This document shows positions 62,559 to 64,000 of a DNA stretch of 64,000 nucleotides, in pieces; within the stretch, counting starts at the first letter, position 1, and every line of letters starts with the position of its first letter. A program made the translations under genes and the position numbers. The notes under the pieces are model-generated. The model ran no database searches, was not told the DNA's origin, and saw only the letters and a list, made by a program, of their open reading frames with translations. This DNA comes from Alphaproteobacteria bacterium (GTDB taxonomy: Bacteria > Pseudomonadota > Alphaproteobacteria > Micropepsales > Micropepsaceae), in NCBI GenBank assembly GCA_003139615.1, contig PLJH01000129.1, positions 1 through 64,000 of the forward strand. The letters run 5' to 3'.

Positions 62559-64000
62559 TTAATCGATAACGATCACGCCCTTGGCCGGCGGGTTCTCGTA
62601 GAGCAAATCGACGAGAATCTTGCGGCGCTCGAGCGTTGCGCGCTGATTGACGTATCCCTTGTCGGTGATCTCGTGGCCGTCCACCGACGGCGGCTCAGTC
62701 ATCAGCAGGATGCGCTTGACCCTGCCGGACGTGCCTGAACCCGCCTTGTTGAACGCCGCGAATTTCTCTTTCACGAACGCCACGACCTGGGGACTCGCCA
62801 GAATCTCTTCCGGCGTTTCATGCCGTTTGTCGCCGCAGATTTCGCGCGCGGCCGGCATATTGGGCCACGCGAGCAGGGCCACGAATTCCTTGTCCTGCCC
62901 GCAGACGACGCAATCCTGGACCAGCGGCGATGCGGCTGCGACGGCCTGCGCCCGCAATGTGCCGGTCGAAACCCAGGTGCCGGAACTGAGCTTAAAGTCC
63001 TCCGTCACGCGGCCGTCGAACACGAGGCCTTTTTCGGGGTCGTTCTCGTCGACGAATTTCGCCGCGTCGCCCAGGCTGTAGAATCCTTCCTCATCGAACG
63101 CGGCCTTGGTGAGATCGGGGCGCTTGAGATAACCCGGCGTGACGGTCGGCCCCTTCACGCGCACTTCGAGCTTGGTGCCGTTCGGCACCAACTTCAGCGT
63201 GATGCCGGGCAACGGTAGTCCGATCAACCCGACGCGTTCCGTGATCCAGTGCACAACGGTGACGCCCTGCGTTTCCGTAGCACCATACATGGTGGTGAGT
63301 GGAATGCGATTGCCCGTAGATGCAATCGAAAGCTTCTGGAAGCGCTCGTAGATGTCCTGACTGAGGGTCGCGCCGCCATAGGCGACATAGCGCATCTTGG
63401 AAAAGAACTTATCACGCAAGCTTTCGTCGCGCTCCATCGCATCTGCGAGCCAGCCGAACGCAATCGGCGCCGAGCCGAACACGATCGGCGAGATTTCACG
63501 CAAGTTTCGGATCGTCTCTTCGAACATGCCGGGCAACGGCTTGCCCGCATCGAGATGCACCGTGCCGCCCGCATTCAGATTGCCGTTGAATCCGATATTG
63601 CCGGCCGAGATGTGATTCCACGGCATCCATTCGAGGCTTTCCGGAATCTCGTTCGGATCGGCTTCCTCCGTGCGCAATGCCTCCAGCGCCGCAATCACCG
63701 CGCACATCATGCCGTGAGTCTGGAGCACGCCCTTCGGCATGCCGGTCGAACCGGAGGTGAACAGATATTTCGCAATCGTCGAATGATCTATCCTGTCGAC
63801 GGATTCGGCGACCTTCGGTCCAACATTGACCTTGAGCAGATCTTCGAACGCCGTTGTCTCGCGATCCGGAATCGGAATCACGGTGACCACCTCGACGCCA
63901 TCCAGCGGTAGGGCTGCGAGCGCACGCGCATAAACTGGACCGTGCTCGGCAAAGATCATCTTCGGTTTCGCGGTCTCAAACACGTGGCGCAGCTTGCTGT
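62559..64000 (-). CDS. feruloyl-CoA synthase-like acyl-CoA ligase, N-terminus beyond the window
   Basis: The frame runs from the stop at 62559 through the right edge, so at least 480 C-terminal residues are seen. YLFTSGSTGMPKGVLQTH is the AMP-binding P-loop, TTMYGATETQGVTV and SLGDAAKFVDENDP the adenylate core, and FDGRVTEDFKLSSGTWVSTG the hinge typical of feruloyl-CoA synthases. Such ligases activate hydroxycinnamic or related aromatic acids with CoA. The partner enoyl-CoA hydratase/lyase is not visible here. The stop lies about 65 bp from the small gene at 62494. Confidence 0.85.
   Translation of the reverse strand, partial: SKLRHVFETAKPKMIFAEHGPVYARALAALPLDGVEVVTVIPIPDRETTAFEDLLKVNVGPKVAESVDRIDHSTIAKYLFTSGSTGMPKGVLQTHGMMCAVIAALEALRTEEADPNEIPESLEWMPWNHISAGNIGFNGNLNAGGTVHLDAGKPLPGMFEETIRNLREISPIVFGSAPIAFGWLADAMERDESLRDKFFSKMRYVAYGGATLSQDIYERFQKLSIASTGNRIPLTTMYGATETQGVTVVHWITERVGLIGLPLPGITLKLVPNGTKLEVRVKGPTVTPGYLKRPDLTKAAFDEEGFYSLGDAAKFVDENDPEKGLVFDGRVTEDFKLSSGTWVSTGTLRAQAVAAASPLVQDCVVCGQDKEFVALLAWPNMPAAREICGDKRHETPEEILASPQVVAFVKEKFAAFNKAGSGTSGRVKRILLMTEPPSVDGHEITDKGYVNQRATLERRKILVDLLYENPPAKGVIVID

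Noticed and set aside
1-64000. CRISPR arrays, rRNA genes, insertion sequences with transposase
   Set aside because: No regularly spaced repeat, rRNA-like stretch or transposase motif was seen on either strand.

Overview
The window looks like chromosomal DNA of a high-GC (roughly 60 % or more) alphaproteobacterium. The evidence is the housekeeping order slt / dapA-smpB, gatCAB / ruvX, pyrB-pyrC-plsY-dprA-topA-rnr and rpmG, a type I topoisomerase with a Lys/Ala-rich tail, an L33 without zinc cysteines, and dense head-to-tail packing with ATGA/TGATG overlaps. I cannot name the genus. I see no rRNA or tRNA gene, no CRISPR array and no intact transposase.

Layout. 1-1950 is an AT-richer patch with small exported and haem proteins, including a c-type cytochrome interrupted by an in-frame TAG. 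1958-3522 holds an extended SDR and an unknown gene. 3554-10421 is a divergently arranged catabolic cluster: anthraniloyl-CoA (2-aminobenzoyl-CoA) monooxygenase/reductase, a Rid protein and an enoyl-CoA hydratase on the minus strand; an SDR, a benzoate/anthranilate-type CoA ligase and a creatininase-family hydrolase on the plus strand. Together they look like an aerobic CoA-dependent anthranilate pathway. 10423-21060 carries two RND efflux systems: a heavy-metal set (DUF2946 protein, NodT-type outer-membrane factor, CzcB-like adaptor, CzcA-like pump) and a multidrug-type AcrA/AcrB pair. Neither has a local regulator gene, but a perfect 25-bp palindrome follows at 21185-21209. 21470-24658 has an unknown protein, a pentapeptide-repeat protein, a small secreted protein and a small membrane protein.

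24884-28671 is an AT-rich island with a two-gene anti-phage module recognisable as Hachiman: HamA (DUF1837-type PD-(D/E)xK nuclease) and HamB (Ski2-like helicase), overlapping by ATGA. A divergent unknown gene lies beside it. Hachiman is a described system. Its neighbour gene is the least explained part of the island.

28763-53483 is mostly core genome: a sulfite-oxidase-like molybdoenzyme, smpB, dapA, a Slt-type transglycosylase, a P-loop kinase, gatB/A/C, ruvX, an MFS transporter, pyrB with a metal-site-less pyrC homologue, plsY, dprA, topA, rnr, a NUDIX enzyme, another MFS protein, a 2OG oxygenase and rpmG. 53736-64000 is lipid and acyl metabolism: two tandem alpha/beta hydrolases, a Wza-like export protein, a glpD / lipid-kinase / AGPS-like flavoprotein set, an HSL-family esterase and a feruloyl-CoA-synthase-like ligase that runs off the right edge.

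Intergenic spaces contain several palindromic, MITE-like elements. One family occurs three times (40244-40375, 53577-53721, 62074-62234) with base-paired arms conserved by compensatory change. Two unrelated elements lie at 44069-44255 and 59226-59390.
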